Assembly: GCF_040954835.1 (NCBI RefSeq)
Contig: NC_090703.1
Span: forward strand, 6,691,001-6,755,000
Source of the DNA: Lepisosteus oculatus
Lineage: Eukaryota; Chordata; Actinopteri; Semionotiformes; Lepisosteidae
Length of the DNA: 64,000 nt
Direction of reading: 5' to 3'
The notes below the pieces were generated by a model, which was given only the letters and a program-made list of their open reading frames with translations, was not told the DNA's origin and did no database searches. Of the stretch, positions 12,754 to 27,700 are shown one piece after another; the stretch's first letter is position 1, and each line of letters opens with the position of its first letter. Made by a program: the position numbers and the translations under genes.

Positions 12754-15700
12754 GTAGGTGTCCTTCCCAAAATGTTCTAGCTGGAAACAAGCAGAGAGGT
12801 TTTTACTGAGCTCTGGGCTGACAGAGACACTGAGACGCTGGCACCCAGCTCACAGCGCTCCAGAGACGACTCCCCTGGAGTGCAGCCATTAAGAGTTTTA
12901 ACCTGAGTGCTTTTACTCTGCTCCAGCTAAAAGGTGTGTTCGCTTTCAAGTAATGACCTATATGATGCTTGCCCAACAGGTCATGCCAGTTCATTTCTAA
13001 TGAGATTGATTAAAAATCCAGATTTAAGAAGTGCTTTTGTTAGTTGTTGACTGGCAAAAAGCTATTGTCTTGTTTAATGTACTGTTTTCATATTTGTAGG
13101 TTCTAATAAAGCATACTTCCCAAGAAGTGTGCAAACAGAACCTCAGTGCTCAACACAAAGACACTGTTTCCAGCAGGCACGTGTGTGAGCTGCGATTTGT
13201 GTGAGAGGGACAGTGGTTGAAAGTGCTGATGGGATTGTGGAGGTGTTGAACTGGTCTTGTTCCCTAGGTCAGAGTTCAGAAGGCAGGAGCCCGAAGGCCA
13301 CCACTCCCTTCAAAAGGTCCAGCAAGGGCTGGTCCAGTCTGAGGGTGACCTCCAAGAGCGAAAGATACAGTCGATCAAGCTCTGAGGAAAATGTCAACTC
13401 TGAGCCACAGCTCAGATCAGGTTGGGAATCTTAGGGACTGTCTGCAAATGACACCTTGCTACTTACTGTAGGAGGATGGAGGCCTAAAATACTTAGGGAC
13501 TGTGTGAAAAAGATACATCACAACTTAGAAGGACTGAGACCTCAAATACTTTTAAACATCACTTTCCATTGATTGTTCATTGACCTTCAGCACAGTATGA
13601 AGTGTAGCCATTAGTTGTGTCCTGGCCAAATTTCCCCCTGACCTTTATCAGTCATGGCCTCTTAATAATCCCCATCTCTGAACTGGCTTCATTACTCTGC
13701 TCTCCTCCCCACTGAGAGCTGGTGTGTGGTGAGCAGTCTGTTGCACTATGGCTGTTGTCGCATCATCCAGGTGGGGGCTGCACACTGGTGGGGGTGGACG
13801 GGAGTCCCCATTATGTGTCAAGAGCTTTGAATGCAGTACCCAGAAAAGTATTATTAGCACAGTGCCCATGAAATGGAGCTGATGTATTCACACCAAAGTG
13901 CTTCTGTGTCTTAAAATGAGGCATATTTTCAAGGGCTCGGCAGAGGAACAGTCTGCCGGTGTTCAGATTTGACAGAGTAAAGCTTGGTACTTGGAAAATA
14001 TTTCAAAGCTGTGGCTGTTATATGTAACATTGTATACTTTGCATATAATATGTCAATCTGTAAGATCAGTGTAAAAGAAGAAGAGATAGGCGCCCTTGAG
14101 GTAATTATTTTGTGTTCAGCTTTCTTTGACAAATCTTTCTCTTCACAGAGCCAGCGAGTCCAGGCTGTGAAGACACAGGGAAGAGCCCCCCTCATTCTCC
14201 ACCGAAGAAGGGAGGTTTCAATTTATCAAGTTTGCTGAAGACTCCAAAGAAATTCTCACCTCTCCTTCTGGGGAACGTCGAAGAAGCAGCAAGTGAGGAA
14301 AATAAGGAGGAACCCAAACAGCGTGAAATCCCAAGTCCTCCTCTGTCAGGTAATTTATTCAGTCTAGTTTAGTTTAGTTTCTGGTATCACTCTTAACCTT
14401 ATGAAAACATATCTGGATTAATCTAGTGCTCCCAGTGGCTTTATTACATTTTTAATGAAACTCTGGCCTCTTGCTTTGCCTGAATCAGCCTCCACTGTGT
14501 TTGCAGTTTGTCACTGCAATACGACATAGACAGACGTCTGCTGGAGCCCATTGTGAGCACTGTTTCACTCAGGGGATTGTGGGAGCTCAGGGGGCAAACA
14601 CACAGCACTGAAATCTATTGGCTTTAATTAGGAGCGACTCTGTGCCCTTGCAGTCATGCAGATCAGAAACCTGATTGACAAGGGGGTGTTGGAGGAAGCT
14701 CATCTGAACCTGCTGTCCTTGCGGATGGAGCTGGAAGGGGAGAGGGCTGGAGGACAGGTGGGGGAGGTGGATCTGTACAGGAAGGAGAAGGACCTGCACC
14801 TGCTGTACTCCTCGCTGAGGGACAAGGTGAAGAGCATCGTCAGAGACTCCTCCAGCCTCCTCTCCAGCAGCCAGGACCTGCTGCCCGCCGCGCTCCGAAT
14901 CATCGAGGAGGAGGAGGGCCGCGGGGAGGGCGAGCCCGGCGCCTCCGAGCCCGAGACGTGGAGGGCGCTGTGGAGGCGCAGCGTGCGGGAGGGGGTGCAG
15001 GCCAGCATCGACAGCGTGCATCTGGACTCCAAGGAGAAGAACCCCTCCTGGCTCAGCGTGCATCTGGACTCCAAGGAGCAGAACACCTCCTGTCTCAGCA
15101 TGCATCTGGGGCTCCTGGGAGCCACTGTCCTGAACAACCTGCAAAATGTGAAGAACAACTTACAGCCCTGCTACCCCCCGGAGGGCTTCTGCGTCTTCGA
15201 AACCTACGTGGACTGTTACCATCAGGCTGTTTCTGAGCACCTCCAAAAAATCATTCAGCAAGAACTCGAGGTAAAAGACTGCTATGCCTTGCTACACTGG
15301 ATCAGCAAGGACTACCCTGGGTAAGCCTCTCCTCTCATGCCTTTGTACTTGTTCCTATTTTACATGCACTTACAGATACAATACAGATACCCGATCATAT
15401 GGACATGTAAAGAGCATCTGTAAGACCTGGAGGACGCTGGTGACGTCCTGATATTGCCCAGGTGTATATAGTGCTGGCCCGTCTAAGAGAACATGTTCCT
15501 TTTTTTGGTTCCATTTGTGTGTGTTGCCAAATGTTACAACTCCACACTTCTCGCACACGGTCTGGTCCCAGCTTGAAGGGCCCGAGGTGAGTTCTGTCCT
15601 CGTGCCTTTTTCGTGGCCTGTGGGACATGCGTCGCGGCGCCGCGGACAAGACGCCTGAACCCTCTCCTTTGTCGTTCAGTGAGAAGGTGATGGGCAGCCC

Positions 15701-18700
15701 CAGCCTCCAGCCCGAGATGAGCACAGAGAGCATTGTCCTCCCGCTGGAGGAAAATGAGTTGGATCGGATCCGGAGCAACTATTGCAACGCTTTACAGGTA
15801 AAGTCACAAGGGGGAAAAGCCTGCAGGAAAGCAATCATATGACGCTTAATTTCCAGGATAATGTCTACCTAATATCCCACAGCAAAGGCTATATTTATCA
15901 TCTTGGGTGTATGTTACTCCATGTACCACTGATAGCAGTAAGGTAAAGATACTGGTTTAGCCTTTATTTGCTTTGTTTCTTGATAAACTTTTTATCACTG
16001 TAGTGATTCAAACCCACACAATAAAATTACGGTGTTCACGTTTACGTTTACATTGTTTTTTAAAAGAGTGAACAAAAGTGACTCTTTACTGCAATTTTTC
16101 CAGTGTGCGTTTCATGATAAGGAATTTGTCTATTTTCCTTGCTTATGTATGAGTCTGTGTTTTTTTAGAACAAGTTAAGAAGTGCCTTGGAAAATCTGAT
16201 GAAAATAGAGGCTGAGGAGATGTGGCAAAATGGAAAAGAGCCTGAGATTTTAAACGATTTCTATCACTCGGAAATGCAGATTATTATCTGTAAGGTAATG
16301 TACACACCTGACTCAACTGATGTACGCTTTTCATGGACTCCTGTATGTCCTTAAACATCACTGTGAAGGCAACACAACTGACCACCATCTTGATACAGGA
16401 ATTGGAAATAATTAAGTTAAGATACAATATTTATATTGGGAGAACAATTCAAACCCCACTCCAATATCTCCTACTTTTACCTGATGCATCTGGAGGCTGT
16501 AAACTTCTTTGAAAAAATTCTGCTCAGTTGTTAGACAATTGCACAGTTGGTCAGATTGGGCAGATGAAGCGCAGAGAATCTAGATATCTGGCAAAGCTTT
16601 TGCCTGTAAAGTGTATCTTCTACAATTAAATACAATAAGATGCTGGTGATCTGTGATGTGTAACTTGATTTCCAAGCTTGCTTTTTCTGCTGGGCCACTC
16701 TTCAGGGAAACCATCGGCCGATTGTGATGTCAACTCACGCCACTAGAGGGAGCCGGAACACTTTGCTGGTTAAAATGAACATTAACCGCAGGACAGTCTG
16801 AAACGGTCTGCATCAGAACTGTCGCTGTTGTCTTCCCTAGGTAATCAATGCATGTGTGACGGATTCAGGAGAAATAAGTAAAGAAGTAGAGAAGACTGTT
16901 GTCAACACCTGTGCAGAAGAACTGACGCATTTTTCCCAACAGTAAGTGAATACATCAGCAATTTTCGGTTGCAAGTAAATCTCAAGGGATTTTAATGAGT
17001 TTGATTCTACCAATTTCATGTTTAGCATTTTCCAGGTGCAGTATAAGTGCACATACTCGCCGCCCCCACTAAAGTCTATTAAGCAGGTGATGAAAAGCAC
17101 AGAAGATCAACCTCGATAAAATAAAGGTTGTTTAGGTTTTGATCGCATGTTGTACAAAATATTAACTTCAGTAATGCTGCCCTGTGCGGTATTTATGTTG
17201 AGGAGGCAGTTGTGCTTTGTGCGTCAGCTTGTTTTCAGCTCCCCACCTCAGTTGGGTGAGGAGGCTGAGGAAATCTTTCCTCGGCACTGTGGGGGGGCGT
17301 TTTCAGCGCTTTTCTTTGTCTGAAAGATCGGATGGCAACACATCTAAAGCTCTGCGAAGGAAATTAGGCGTAATAACCACAGAAGGGTAAATCTAAATCA
17401 TTTAAAAAGAAATCAGCATAGAACTCGTAAAAACAATCTTGGCACGTTAAAAATGGTGTGTGTTTGGAGCGGGCTATTTCATCTTGAAGGCAAACACACC
17501 TGTGGAAGGATATTGTTCATTAAACAACCTTTTATAGAACTGCTATTAAATCCCTCTGCAAAACTGGACATGAGATGTAAATCTGTCCCCTCCATTTATA
17601 CAGCTCTAGAGAAGCCCCTGTGAAGCACCCCCTCTCTCTCTGTGGGACAGACTGTGAGAGTCTGCTCTGTAGCTGTGCTCAGCGCGCCCCCTCATGCTGT
17701 GTGTCTGTGGTCTTGTGTTCTGGCAGATTTCAATCTGCATTCAAGCAGTGGAGACAGTCTCTGGCGAACCCTTCCCAGTATTTGATTATGTACATCAACA
17801 GCTTCACGGACATAAAGTAAGTGCCGTTAAAGTCCTGAGTTTTCTTGTAGGAGCAACAATGTGAATTTGCTGTAAAAGGGGAATATTTCTGCTTTTCCGT
17901 GTATTATTACAAAGTCATGGACAATGTATAGATTGTTATGAAATTATAAAGATATTCTACTAAATGCACCTGTAAGTTGTGTTGATTAACCAGTAGGTGG
18001 CAGTATTTCCACCACACCAAAATCTCCAACAAATTCCCCCAGTTTTAATACAGTTGTAATTGATCACATTTCTTCATTATTTGTGTGCTCAAATTATAGA
18101 GGTTCCACGAGCACCTCAGAGTCAACAAAACTTGATTTATCAGCACAGAGAAAACTAGGCTGACCAGAAACAGTGCTACAGAGAACATTAATACCAGCTG
18201 TGTGAGATAACAGACTGTATTATCTAGGCTTCACCAGAATCGGTCATGATTCTAGAATCAAGAAGAAGGATTCACAAAGGCACCAGGTCCACATTCTGAC
18301 ATGTGAAGTTGTTTTTCCTTTCAACTCAGAGGAACTCTTACCTCAGGCCCACATACTGTAGGATCACAAGTCAAAGTTAAAGCCACCTGGTACTAAAGCT
18401 GTCTAAGTACTGTAACTTTCTACATTGCAGACACAGACCAGTGCTAAACTGGGACCCTACCAAGCAGGAACACCTGCAGAGAATGCTTTATTTCCAATGC
18501 AGGACCAGCTCAGGAATTGCTGAGTGGCAGAAAAAGGCTGTCACCACAGCAAACTACCAGGTTGATACATACTGTAGCAACCTCATATAAAACCACTTCC
18601 TATGTACCTACAGACAGAGCAAATATCAAATTAAAAGAAGCAAAGCTCCCGTAAATATGGCAGGGACAAAACTGTGTCTCAAGTCCTGGGATGAATCCCA

Positions 18701-21700
18701 AAAGACCACTACACAGTACATGTGACTGGGAAAAGCAAGCGATCTACATAGACAGAGAAAGGATAAGCCCAGGTACTCCAGACATCAGAGGGACAGGCCT
18801 TTCATACCAGGAGCTAAGAAAGTTGCTGCTGCTACACAGAGGAAAGACCCACAGATTCTTGCTCTCAGTGTAACAGAAGTGTAATCCTTCTTCCTAGAAA
18901 TGAATAAACACATGCTAGGAGAAATACTAGAGAGTGAAATTGCCTTGCAACACTAAAAAGCAAAGGAAATGCTTTAGATTCTGGTGTTTCCACCCACAAT
19001 CCCTGTCTGGAGCAATATGTGTGTCTGCAGTAATGTGAGTATGCAGCAGTGTGTGTGTCTGCAGCAGTGTGAGTCTGCAGCAATGTGTGCGTCTGGAGCG
19101 GTCTGTGCGTCTGCAGCAGGGTGTGTGTGCGTGGGGAGCAGTGTGTGCTTTTCTGCAGCAGTGTGTGGAGCAGTGTGTGTCTGGAGCAGTGTTTCGACTC
19201 CAACAGGATTTTACAACATGTTATCATAAACCTTCACATGAGGAATCAGATGAAAGCAATGTGCACTTCCAGCTGGCGCAGCTGTCTGAGAAGAAGGCTG
19301 TGTCAATGCAGCGATTTTCTCCAGCAGACCCTAGATCAGCTCCTCGCCAGGCTCCACTTAAATGTCCCACTTAACATGCTGAGATCTTCCTCTACCCACA
19401 AGCACAACAGATTCAGCACGCACTTAGCCATCCTGGAAAGTTCCTGAAATGAATGTGCACTGTTTACAATGTAAGTCTGGCGGGGGGATGGGCATTCCCA
19501 CGGCCTGCAGGCCCTTTCCATAAAAAGCATTAGCTTCAGCTTCAGCTAGCATCCGAGAAAGCACGTGGTTTCCAGGAAGAAATCTGTAGATGTCATGGCA
19601 ATCCCCAGATCCCCCATAGAAGACAAGGATACACCCCAGGCAATGTTCAGGTGCAGCAGAAAATAGCAGTATCTGCTAGCAGTCTTTTCTAGAGATGCAT
19701 CGCAATTCAAAAGTGGGACTCACAATTTGATTTTGAGTTTATAATTTTTAGATTTTTACTTATAGTTTAAAATAAAATATGGATAAGAAATCAAGCAGGC
19801 CAGACACTTTATTGACCAAATACAATTCCTTGTATTAGGAATTTTTATTTTCACATACAGTACTCCAGCTTGCTCTCTATGAGACACACAGACAGGGAGA
19901 GAAGCTGGGGGTCAGGGCACAGGGTCAGCCATTATACAGCGCCCCTGGAGCAGTTGGGGTGAAGGGCCTTGCTCAGGGGCCAAACAGAGTAGGATTCCTC
20001 TGCCAGCTGCGGGATTTGAGCCAGCAACCTCCCAGCCACAGGCGCAGGTCCTGAGCCACAGAGCCACCGCATCGCCCCTCTGACACAGATCAAGAAAGAT
20101 TAACAAAGTGAGCAGGACATGTGTCCAATCTAACCCGTTTGGTAATAAGTCGTTTATTGATCCAAGGATGCCATCTAGCCGATGCTTGGAGAAAAAAAAA
20201 ACAGGGTATCTGCTTCAACAACATGGCTGTGTACCTTGTGCCACACTCCCACAACCCTTTGTGTAAAGAACTGCCTCCCGTTCTTAGTTTTAAGTTCACT
20301 TTCCTGTACTTTCCGCTTGTAACCCCTTGCTTTCCCTGTTGGTTTTGAAGAAACCTATTGGGCTGAGTTTGTCAATGTCAGGTTCTCCCACAGTGTTTTC
20401 TGTTCAAAACGTAAACAATTCAGCTCTTGTAGTCTATCACTGTCAGATAGTTTAAGCCCAGGAATGCATCTGGTTGCTGTTCTCTGGACTGATTACAGAG
20501 CAGCATAACGCAAGGGTAGGGAACAGGTTACTCCCTCCAATCCCTTTATTGAATAGATGCTGATAAGGACCTACTATACTAGTAAGTGGACAAGTGCTGG
20601 AGATCATCCCCTGACGCAGGGTAAAACACTGACACTGTGGTCTTTGTCAGTCTTAATCAAACTACTGTCAAAACACGGCACTGCCATCTTGCTCTCCTTG
20701 TACATCTTGTAGGTTTCTAAAATAAGTTTCCTTTTTCATAAGATGAGCAAAATCTGACAAAATTCTCTTTTCCCAAGAGAGCACATGGAGACATACAAGG
20801 AAACCAGCCCAGCCGCAGTAGAGGAATTAGTAAAGGACACAGATACCACGATAGAAAGCTTTGGCCAGTCTCTATTGGAGCATCTCAAGGGGGAGACAGA
20901 GGTGAGAGGAATTTGGGATTCTCTCACTGCTCAGAAGTCTCCATTATCCTGAGGACTTCAGGGTGTTCTTACAGTGCCACATGTAAACTGCCCCTTCGCA
21001 GACTTGACTGGCTTCAATCTCTCACACGAAAGTACAAGAGAATGTGCCAACACTACATGAAGTTTAATGAGATGTGTTATGTAGCTAATAACATACAGTT
21101 GATTTAAGGAGATTCTTCAGATTAGTCTTTACATCACATTCTTTAATAGGGGAGTAAAAGTCTGCTCTGGAATGGTTTCTACAGAACCTTTCCATCTCTC
21201 TTTGCACTGCACTCCACACCCTTAGTGGTTATCACAGAATTGTTCATCCTTCAGTGTATTATGCTATTTAGATTTTGAAGGACCGTCTGTAAAGAGTCTA
21301 TCAGAACAAAGTGCTGTCCCTTTCCAGCTCCACTTTAGGAAACTAATGACAAAGAAGTGGCTGTCCAGCAGCGATGATTTCCAGAAGATAGTGGAAAGAA
21401 TTGAGGATCTCTCTCAGCACTGTCGCAGGATGAAACAGCCGTACCTTCAGGTGAGGGGGACAGGGCTTGTATTTCCGGGATTAGAGCAATGTAATGCAGA
21501 ACCTTTTCCAAGTAGACAGGATGCTTGTGCGCTTGGCTGACATTTAAAAGGATGGATCATTTGGAGAGGTACAACTCATCGTGTTGCACAGACAAAAACA
21601 ACAATATGGAAGGCCATGCATTTCTGTGTCATGTGTTGATATGCATGCCAGTTAGAATTGCACATAGCTGGTCCTACTTTGCACCAATACAGTGCTCTGT

Positions 21701-24700
21701 GTGTGTTGTCATTGTGTAGGGGAATGTGCTCCACATGGTCCTAATTGTACAGACTTCATTGCTTCAGGGTGCAGTTCTTGCAATACAGTTTTTGAGCAGT
21801 TCACGAGCAGATAATAAAAATCAAAGCAGTATAAATCGTCTTTCAAAATCATTAAAATGTAGCAGCTCAGTTACCTTTTTCAAGTGTAAATTTTTTTTCA
21901 AAACATTTTTTGCATCATGAGATAACAAGCATGCGACGTGTTCTGTACACACGCACACATGCATGCAAAATGAAATGTGTCCTTTAAATAGTTACTCAGG
22001 CCGTGCATGACAGAGCTGCTTCCTCATTTCAGCCCTGACGGTGACCACAAAAAATGGACCAGATGTAATTCTGTGCTGTCTTGTGGTTTGCACTTTGACT
22101 CAGAATAACCCGACAAAGTCTCATTTCCACAAGTGGAGTGAAAACATGCAGTCCAAAATGACATTCTCCCTCTCACTGTATCTATAAACTAAGATGTTCA
22201 ACAATGATACTTTAATTCAGGTTTAATTCAAGACACCTAAGCTGTTTTCAACATCAACCATATTTCTATGTTCTTGAAGAGGCCAGATTCAGTTTAAAAA
22301 ACAAAGTATGAATCAGAGTATCAGAGCTCTGAGCACATTCCAACTCTAAACATTAATCATGCCACACATTGGTGCTTGTTAAGTCTCAGCTTCAAAACCT
22401 TCGTATTTTTCACTCCTCTGTACAGTTACATGCATTCCAGACTCTACAGTTCTCTTATGTAGGGGCTCGGTGTTACAGCTCTTCTAAAACTATAGTGAGC
22501 ATACCATACAAATACTTAACATCTGGAGGAAATGAGTACAAAACAGTCTCCTCCCAAAACACAACAACTTTAGGCCCTGACCACAGCCTTATGTTTACAG
22601 AAAAGAAAGTCCATATGGTTTGGTTTGCATTAGATGTATTGTAGCATCATGCAACTCATCTATACAGAAAGTCTGTGATAAAAGTCTGTAGATAATCCCT
22701 ACATACCTAGTTCCATCATCAAACATCCTATTCTTTTTACATAAAACGTAAGGAGGCTTAAAACGTTCTAAAAGCCTTGATTAAACTGCTTTTCACAAAC
22801 TGAAAACATGCTGGGATGTTGAATGGCCCAGAATTTTATTTAGAGGAACTAAGACAGCAAACAGCTGGTGTTTCCATGGAAACTAATCAACAGAATTCCG
22901 TGGGCATGACAGGGGATGACAGGGGATGACAGGAAGTGTCTTTGCAATCTGCTCAGGTGATTGACAGGACGCATGAGAGGCCACCCTGCAGTCTCACGGG
23001 ACCAACTCTGCATCCTCCAGTCCCAACATCCTAACCCTGTCAGGACACAGGAGGCTAGGAAGGTCATTTCCAGACATGTCTGCTCCTGAATGTAATTTGC
23101 TCATCATTTTCTCAGGAGTGTTGCACATTTATGGAGGTGCAAACCCAGCTGAGCCCAACATACAGAAAAGAGAAATCAAGGGATTTGCTTTCTTTTACTT
23201 ACATGTAGTTTTCAAAAACGAGCAGCAGTTTATTTAGATTTGGAAAACAAATGCACAGCTATTTTTACACCGGAGTTTCTGCACTCTTGGGGTGCAGAAA
23301 CACCAGGGATCTATAAGCCTGTTCCTGAAGGCTCACACTCTTACAGATTTTTTCAGACAGCCTTAAAATACTAATGAGCAAAGATATGCAATTCCTCCTA
23401 ATTAAGCATTGAATCGAATCGACTGGAATGAAAACCAGGAGAGACAGCAGCCCTTCAGGACCGGAGCTGTAGACACCAGCCTTAGTTGGCTTCACTGAGG
23501 AAGCCAATTTGTTTGTTCTGAAGCAGGGGTGTTGAATCCTGGTCTTGGAGGGCATGTGTCCCTGCTGGTTTTCTGTCTCTTTATGTAACGAACAGTTCTT
23601 TCCAGACCCTATGCGGACGACACAACCCGGTGTAGAGTGAGAAACACGGGGGGGAAAAGCCATGCAGGAAAAGGGGATCAAAACAGGGGGCGTGTCCTTG
23701 GTGCGCTGGTGTTTGGGGGAGGTGTTGCCTAGGCAAACAATCCTAGAAGAAGTCCAAAGGAGAATCCAAAACAGAGCCAAAGTCCATGGCCAGGTGATCC
23801 ATCAAAAACAAGAGATTAAAAACTGGTCTCTAAACATTAATCTCTTTGATTGTTTAATTAAAACTGGTTGGAACCAGCGGGAGAAAACGGGGGCAGAAAA
23901 TAAAACCTTAACGGGACCAGGCGTAGGTCCCGGACTCGCATGATACGGAGATCAGATGCAGAGCCCGGATCAGCGCCTGGCTTTTAAGGGGGGCTGGAAG
24001 GAGGCGAGAACAAGGAACAAGTGCGGGGAATGAGGCAAACAAGCAAGAGCCAGAGCGCCCTTAAGGGGGAGGTACTACAATCGTGACACTTCACAGCAGC
24101 AGCACCTGAAGAGCTGGGAGAATCTGTTACATTGGTCCAGTTAAGGCAGCAACCAGCTGGTTTAGTTCATTAAGAACAAAAACACGCAGACACAGTCTCT
24201 CCCCCCAGGACCAGGACTGGACACCCCTGTAGAGTAAAGCAGTATTTCCCAATCGTGGTGCTAGGGTACTCCTGCATCTTCTGGGATTCCTTACAGTTCA
24301 GCTTTTAATCCGTTCATCTCATTGAACCCATTGATTTTTAATCAGTTTCTGAATGCAGGATTTAGTCTCACAAAAACGATTTCTAGGCAGGTCATTGTAC
24401 AAAAATACAGCAAGCAAGAAATCTGTTTCGACTTGGTTTAACACGGTTGTGCCGATGTAGGTTGCTGAACAATGTTATCAATTACTGAGGTGCAGATACA
24501 GGTGGGAATGACACTATCACACACTTTCATGATCAGTGTTCTTTCGTGCAGCATGGGCCTGCTGGTTACAGTAGGTTCAAGCAGGTCTTTGAAACCATAA
24601 ACCCAAGTGAAGGAGGATCTGTATCCCAGCATCTGTGCCAGGATTTTTGTGCTAATGACCTCATTCATCCCTGTTGAACTGAAGAAAGGAGGTGGTTATA

Positions 24701-27700
24701 AAAAGCTCAGTCAGAATTAAAAATCAGAAGATACAGGGGCACTCCACAATGAGGCCTGGGGACTGTTTTGGTTGTACAGTAGCCATGAAAGATAGGATGC
24801 TGATCTTGCTGACATTTCTAAAACATGCAATATACCCTCCCTCATAGAGTATTGTGAAAAGCCTTCTTATCACTGAACTCTAGTCTGAACTCTCTTCTAG
24901 GAAATCCAAAGTTTAAGCAAATTACTCAGATTTGTTGTTTCAGTTACAAAGCGAATAACATCTGTTGTTGTTCTGACTTCATCCTTTGCCCTTTCTGAAA
25001 TTCTTCACGTGCAGTCTATGTTTTTATAGAGGTATTTCCCCTTCTACCAGTTCTAATTTACAACACAGTTTGGGATTGTTTGCAAGGATACCTTTGAAGC
25101 CCGATGCTTTATTCCCTTAAATAAAGGCTACATTTGCCAGTGCAGACAGAGCGAAAATATCTGATCTCTTAACAGTTTTTTAATTCTGATTGTCTCCCCA
25201 AACCAGAGTTTTGTGAATGATGTCCACTACCACATGACAAAAGCGTACGTAGCGCAGGTCTTGAAGAATGAGTATTCCTGCAAGAACAGAAGGCACGAAA
25301 AGGCAGCAGAGAAGATGAGGGGGGAGTGGGAGGAGCTGCAGAAGGAGTTCGATAACTTGGTGAGTTGATAACTGCGAATTCCCTGCAGATTTCACAAAGG
25401 CTGCTTTGGGAAACTCCTTATTTGCTCAGCTCCCTGTTGCATTACTACAGAGCCCGAGTCCTTAAGGGTCCGTGAAGAAAGATTAAAATGCCTGATCATT
25501 ACTTCACTCCCCTGGAAACTAGAAAGCCCTTTGTCTCTCCACAGAGCTGCGCTGAAACATCGGCAGTGACACGAACCCAGGACTCACCCTCTTGTGCAAT
25601 GATGCCACTGCTGTTACATTGTTTGGGCCTTTGTGTAGCAATGCAGGGAATGTTTTGCTTAACCACTCATCAGAAATTAACTTCTCCTTCAGCACAGGAT
25701 AACTTTCCTACCACACTGTTCACAGACTGTAGTGTCTCACATGACTCGCAGGGCACTCTGGGCTAAAGTTTCCGCAAATGAACTGAGTTAATCTTTATTG
25801 CACATCACAAGATCATAAACATATAACATATCCAACAATAATGCAATGCACAATACACAATACAATTTCAAACACATCACTGAATCAAACGTCTTCCAGC
25901 ACCATAAGGTTAAAAAACAGGCTAGCTTATAAAAAGTGGAAAAACAATCATACTAATAATTAGTTCCCTACCTGCAAACAATTTTTCATTATTCAACAAT
26001 GTAATGCTTTTCGGTATAAAAGAAGTAAAGGCTATCTTAGGCTTTCTACTGGGGATCTGGTACCTCCTAGAGAGTAGGAGAGTCTATTCTGGATTGTGAT
26101 TACAATGCACAAAAACAATTTTCACAATCTGTAATTGAGGAACTAGAAGCCCTGTAGAATCCCTTGCATTGCATAAGTTACTGGAAATAATGTATTACAG
26201 CCTTAAAATATAACAAGGATGGAGAATACTGAAATAAATGCTGGTATAGGTCAGATTTGGTTTTATTTTTTGTAACTCCTACAGTATGTACTAGTGCTGA
26301 ATGCTGATTTGTTTAGTTTATTTTTGTTCTTTTAAAGTGGAGAAGTTATGCGCCTTTCCTTTTATTAGCATTTCTCATTGTTAAAATAATATGTAGCTTC
26401 CTGTACATATTCCTTCACTGGCAGTCACTAGCTACTAGCAATCAAGAGCAGAATGTGCCAAATGGCATCCCATTTGTATCGTTTCCTAACTTCTTTTATA
26501 CGTAAGACTTCCCAAATAATTTTTATGTTTAATAGCAAAAATACAGAGAAACTACCGGAGGTTTGCAGCCTTCTGCTATACCAATGCACAGAAGGATAAA
26601 TTTCACTATGATTTCCTCTTTTCACCATTTTTTATTTTATTGTTTTCTGAAGTACTCTGTTAAATAATAAAATTCATCCAGGCAGACAGACTTTCATTGG
26701 TGCTCTAAGCTGAAAGGACTGTAGTTGCGGATAAAATCCCAAATCTAAACTTGCTTTTCAAATCTGAATATATTGTAGCAATCAGGGTCACAATGCTTGT
26801 CTCCCCAGGGAACGACTTGTGATTGGCTCCGCCCACTGGGCCAACACCTTTGTGACATCATTGGGATGAAGAATAAGAGTGACATCAAGGACCGCTTGGA
26901 ACTGCTGGTCACAGACTATCCTGACGTCAGGTATGCTGGCCAGCCCAACCCACTGAGTCAAAGAGCTGAGAGCTTTGTAGACATGATCCAAAACAGAAGG
27001 AAACGCACAGCTGGCAGTTCCACATCAGAAGGATAGATCAGAAATAATCAGCAATTCTGAATTTATATAAAAGGGTCTTGCACAAGGCTTTGTGTGGGTC
27101 ATGTAGGATAGTTCAAGGTGTAGGACACTACAGCCAGCAAGTTTAACGAACAGACATAGGCTAAAATCCACTGTGAAAATGCCTGTCAAAGATACTCAAT
27201 TCACTAGGAAATAAACTAGTTTGGGCTTACAACTATTGTTTTAAGCAACAATATAAATGGAAGCCTACAACAAGAAGAGACAGGTTCTGCTTTCTTGCTT
27301 AGTACAGCCTGTTTCCAATAGTTTCTATTTTAGCTTGGATGTCCTCACCTGACAGTTGTACACTTGGACACTAGATCCCAGATTCTCTAGATTTGTTTTA
27401 AAATGAGCTTCTGGGTTTTTAAGTGCTTTCTACACCCCAAGCATTTTGAAATCAGAAATCCTTGGCTGAAAGCGAACCGTGCAAATGTGCTTACCAGTTA
27501 AAGTTTCGTGTATTTTTTATATATCTATAAATTTCCATTCTAATTTAAAAAACAGAAGAAGGGTTTGTAATCCAAAAGAGCACAGGGGCACAAGAATCTG
27601 TTATGCAGAAATAAGAAATGCTGTGTCTCCCCAGCCTCTTTCAGCAGGCAGAAGCTGCCTGATCAGAAACAGCCCAGCTCTGTTCACTGTTCACTTAGCT

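Larger units (their letters stand above)
17817..20777 (+). other. Gene 1 intron 8, repeat-bearing
   Basis: No coding exon is seen. It holds a GT/CAG-rich minisatellite (19018-19192), a minus-strand tRNA-derived SINE (19805-20078) and a further interspersed repeat (about 20200-20510). Confidence 0.7.
21451..25206 (+). other. Gene 1 intron 10
   Basis: A 3.8-kb intron with no exon recognised. It contains a short GGGGATGACA triplication near 22910-22935 and a fold-back element carrying an LTR-like insertion (23524-24228). Confidence 0.65.
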
